From the NCBI RefSeq assembly GCF_001311985.1, contig NZ_BBCJ01000019.1:1-64000 (forward strand): DNA of 64,000 nt, read 5' to 3'. This document shows positions 60,655-64,000 of this stretch, piece after piece. How positions within the stretch are numbered: the stretch's first letter is position 1; each line of letters begins with the position of its first letter. The notes beneath the pieces are model-generated. The model searched no databases. It saw only the letters and a list, made by a program, of their open reading frames with translations, and was not told the origin of the DNA. The stretch is from Geotalea toluenoxydans JCM 15764 (lineage in GTDB: Bacteria; Desulfobacterota; Desulfuromonadia; Geobacterales; Geobacteraceae). A program made the translations under genes and the position numbers.

Positions 60655-61475
60655 TTATTTTACCTTCCGGACCGGGACGAAATTTTTGCCGACAATCGTC
60701 TGACCTTCGCTGGAGAGCATAAAGGAAATAAACTCTTTGACTTCGCCTTTTGCAACGCCTTTAGTCACCAGGTTAAGGGGCCTGGAGATGAGATAGGCGC
60801 CGGAACGGACGTTCTTGTCATCCGGGGCGGTGTTGTTGACGGAGATAGGCTTCACCTTTCCCTTGATGTCCCCTGGAAGGGTGGCATAGAGGCCGAGGCT
60901 GACGCTGCAGACGCCATTTTCATCCTTTGCCACTTCAATGATCTGATCGCGGGGAAGGTCGATCTGTTTGAACTTGGCGTGGGGGGCGCCATCCAGGACG
61001 TGCTCCTGGAACATTTCGATGGTGGCCCGCTTGCATCGAGAATCTCCGTATTGGGAACGATGGGCGCATTTTTCCCACCGACTTCCTTCCAGTTTTTGAT
61101 CTTGCCGGTAAAAATGCCCTTGAGCTGCTCCTTGCTGAGGTTTTTGATGGGGTTGTTCTTATGGACAAAGACGGTAACGGCATCATAACCGATGGTGGTG
61201 GAAGAAAGTTTTTCCTTCTTCTCCTCAGGCTTCAGGGGCCTGGATGCCCCGGCCACCATGACCTTGCCTTCGATCAGGGCCTTTACCCCCTTACCGGAAC
61301 CGGGAATTTCGATAGAGGCCAACTTTTTACCGGTTTTGTTTGCAAAGGCGTCTGCTGCGCCGGCTTTCAGTATGCCGGTGCCGATGGTGGACGAGCCGCT
61401 GTAGGTGATATCTGCCAAGGCCAGGGTGGGAAGAATGAAGAGGGCGGAAAGGACGATACAAAACTTTTTCAACAT
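60655..61475 (-). CDS. PstS-like periplasmic binding protein 2 (frameshifted)
   Basis: 273 aa after restoring one base near 61033. Signal peptide, then ITYSGSSTIGTGILKAGAADAFANKTGKKLASIEIPGSGKGVKALIEGK, MVAGASRPLKPEEK and AVTVFVHKNNPIKNLSKEQLKGIFTGKIKNWKEVGG, all typical of phosphate-type (PstS) binding proteins. No transporter genes nearby; the next gene is a chemoreceptor. Divergent from the second molybdoenzyme. Ribosome site CAGGAGG. Confidence 0.85.
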
Positions 61476-61492
61476 GAAAACCTCCTGAGGAT

Positions 61493-61590
61493 AAAATGGT
61501 GCAGATAGTGAAATATATCGATTTCACAGTTGATTCTAATCGTGTTTTCTGCTCAACAATACTGCTGATGAGCAATAATTGCACCATTTT
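61493..61590. repeat. Nested inverted repeats in the binding protein 2 leader
   Basis: Outer arms AAAATGGTGCA (61493-61503) and TGCACCATTTT (61580-61590) are perfect; inner arms TGCTCA (61550) and TGAGCA (61569) are 13 bp apart. It starts 18 bp before the gene, overlapping the expected transcript leader, and could be an operator pair or a leader hairpin. The rest of the 356-bp divergent gap to the next gene holds no ORF. Confidence 0.5.
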
Positions 61591-61831
61591 TATTAAAGTT
61601 CACGTTTACGGATAAATAGCCGATGCTGCAGCTACTTGCCCATTTCCATGGCCGCCAGGGTCACTGGGCAGATGACGTAATTGCAATATTGGAGTGGGTA
61701 ATAACACTATTTTGTTCTGCCAGGGCGCAGGCAAAAGTCTTTGGTTGTCTTTATCGGCTATTTTGCTATCTTAAACTTGGTTCTGGTGGCGTTGCCATGG
61801 GCATCATCAATATCTCAGCCGGGGTACATGC

Positions 61832-64000
61832 ATGAGTGAAGAGAACAGGAGACAAAAAGGTTTCGGCATCACCCGCCGCGAGTTTCTCAGGAACAGCGCC
61901 CTGATCGGCTGCAGCGCCCTGGCGGCATCGCAACTGGAATTCATCCATGGTCTCATTGCCCGGGTCGAGGCCGCGGAATTGACCGCAATGGAGGCCTATG
62001 AACTGATGCGAGCGGACCGCACCCTCCACACCGCCTGCCTTAACTGCAACACCGGCTGCGGCCTTAAGGTGAAGATGATCGAGGGGGTCGTTGTCAAGAT
62101 CGACGGCAATCCCTACAACCCTTTTACCCTCCATCCCCATCTCCCCATGTCGGTGTCGCCATATAAAACCTCTAAGACCGATGGCGCCATCTGCCCTAAA
62201 GGTCAGTCTGCCCACCAGGGGGCATATGACCCTTACCGGATTCGCAAGGTTCTGAAACGGGCTGGCAGGCGGGGCGAGGGGAAATGGATTTCCATTCCCT
62301 TCGCCCAGGCTGTCACTGAGATTGTCAACGGCGGGTTTCTCTTCAGCCAGGTGCCGGGGGAAGAAAAGCGGCAGGTTACCGGTCTCAAGGAACTCCATGC
62401 CATGCAGGACCTGTGACATTTGCGGCGATGGCCGGGGATGTGGAGAAGATCTGCAAGAAGAGGATGACCGTTGCCGAGTTTAAAGCCAGGCACGCCAAAG
62501 ACCTGCATCTGCTCATCGATCCCGACCATCCCGATTTCGGGCCGAAGAACAACCAGTTTGTCTATTTCTGGGGGCGGATCAAGGGGGGGCGGAGCGATTT
62601 CGCCCGGCGCTTCACCGATGCCTTCGGGACGGTCAATACCCATGGACATACCACCGTCTGCCAGGGGTCCCTCTACTTTGCCTGCAAAGCCATGAGCGAA
62701 CAGTACGCCGGCAACGGCTTCAGGGGAGGGCAGAAATTCTACTGGCAGGCGGACCAGGAACATGCGGAATATATACTCTTTGTGGGCGCCAACCTGTTCG
62801 ACGCCAACTACGGCCCCCCCAACCGCACGCCACGGATGACGGAACGGCTGGTGACGGGAAAGCTGAAGATGACGGTCATCGACCCGCGCTTCACCAGGCT
62901 TGCGGCCAAGGCCCAGCGCTGGGTGCCCATCAGGCCGGGGACCGATGCCGCCTTTGCCATGGGGATGACCCGCTGGATTCTGGAAAACAAGCGCTTCGAT
63001 GCCACCTATCTGGCCAATGCAAACCGGCGGGGGCGACCAAGGATCAGGAACCGACCTGGAGCAACGCCACCTGGCTGGTGAAAATTGACGGTAATGGTGA
63101 GCCCGGCGCCTTTCTCCGCGCCTCGGAGATAGGATTGAAGCCGAAAGAGGTGCGCAAGGACAAGGACGGCAGAAGCTTCGAATTTGAATTCCTGGTGGCG
63201 ATACGGGACGGGGAGCCGGTTGCCTTCGATCCCAATGATACCAGATTGCGGGTCAGGGGAGAACTATTCGTCGATACCGTGCTCAAAGGGGAGCATGGCC
63301 CGGTAAGGGTGAAAAGTTCCCTGCAACTCATGCTTGAGGCGTCACGGGAACGGACGCTGGCGGAATACGCGGCCATATGCGGCATCGAGCCGGGAATAAT
63401 AGAGGCCGTGGCAAGGGAGTTCACCTCCCACGGCAAGAAAGCCTGTGTCGAGGTTCACCGCGGCGTCGCCCAGCATACCAATGGCTTCTACGCCGTTTCG
63501 GCCCTGATGAACCTGAATCTGCTCATGGGCAATTTCGACTGGAAAGGGGGCATGATTGCTCCTGCCGCCTTCAACTATGACGGCAGCAGCAACGACAGGC
63601 AGCCCTATAATTTGAAAAAAATGTCGCCGAAAACCGGCAAGCCCTTCGGCCTGTCCGTCATCCGCCATGGCACGGCCTATGAAGAGTCGACCATCTTTGC
63701 CGGCTATCCGGCCAGACGCAACTGGTGGCCCCTTTCTTCCGACATCTACCAGGAAATTCTTCCCTCCATCGCCGACGCTATCCATACCCGATCAAGGTCC
63801 TGTTCTCCTACATGGGGAGCCCATCCTATGCCCTTCCCGCCGGAGATGCGGGCATTGCCGCCCTGACCGATCTGGAGCGGGTGCCACTCTACTTTGCCAG
63901 CGACATTACCATCGGCAGCACCAGCATGTATGCCGACTATGTTTTTCCGGATCTTCATTTCCTGGAACGGTGGGAATTCCAGGGTTCTCACCCAATATGC
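61832..64000 (+). CDS. Second molybdopterin oxidoreductase, partial (window edge, frameshifted)
   Basis: Paralog of the enzyme at 51445, cut by the window end after about 725 codons. Tat signal [89 protein letters not shown]. Breaks near 62413, 63035 and 63780 are consistent with small base losses. Similarity to the first copy is high over the whole visible length, pointing to gene duplication. Here the gene stands alone, without an adjacent FeS subunit upstream. Confidence 0.85.

Overview
This window looks like chromosome of a Geobacteraceae-type bacterium (Desulfuromonadia). The reasons are the density of multiheme c-type cytochromes with CXXCH motifs, rhodanese-porin-cytochrome genes resembling the ext outer-membrane conduit clusters of Geobacter, a Rieske/cytochrome b quinol-oxidase-type complex with multiheme partners, Tat-exported molybdopterin oxidoreductases, large chemoreceptors and sigma-54 type promoters. 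No rRNA, tRNA or CRISPR array was seen.

Layout. 0-5.7 kb: cell-envelope proteins (TPR, LysM, DUF11-like). 6-22.3 kb: housekeeping genes: RhlE-type helicase, flavodiiron protein, PriA, a YjbQ remnant, a YprB-like nuclease, a heme-motif GGDEF protein, a BCAM0308 protein, an M50 peptidase, glutamate synthase, lipoate ligase, lipoyl synthase and an M23 peptidase. 22.3-28 kb: small accessory and envelope genes, an AT-rich island with a Shedu (SduA) defence nuclease, and a decayed pbpC end. 28-33.4 kb: DUF72 protein, MoxR ATPase with VWA partner, two palindromic repeat elements, mobB and mobA. 33.4-64 kb: a respiratory island. It has a LysR regulator divergent from a triple-rhodanese protein, then a rhodanese lipoprotein, an ExtI-like porin, small periplasmic proteins and a five-heme cytochrome whose frame continues through one TGA (probable selenocysteine). 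After these come a chemoreceptor, 12-heme and 10-heme cytochromes, a Rieske protein, cytochrome b, a subunit-IV/cytochrome c protein, a ferredoxin, an ArsR regulator, a triheme c7, an FeS subunit and a molybdopterin oxidoreductase. The window ends with two PstS-like binding proteins, two more chemoreceptors and a second, paralogous molybdopterin oxidoreductase cut by the window edge.

How it may work together (inference): quinol electrons pass through the Rieske/cytochrome b complex to periplasmic cytochromes, and from there either to the periplasmic molybdoenzymes or through the porin-lipoprotein conduit. The PstS-like proteins and chemoreceptors would sense an oxyanion acceptor. Rhodaneses, a possible Sec-cytochrome and an ExtI-like porin point to sulfur, selenium or tellurium chemistry, but the substrate is not shown by sequence.

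Caution: about fifty gene interruptions are present. Those checked base by base are explained by loss of one base (sometimes two) from a short run of identical bases, including in normally essential genes. They look like consensus errors, so I give such genes as single spans and note the break points.
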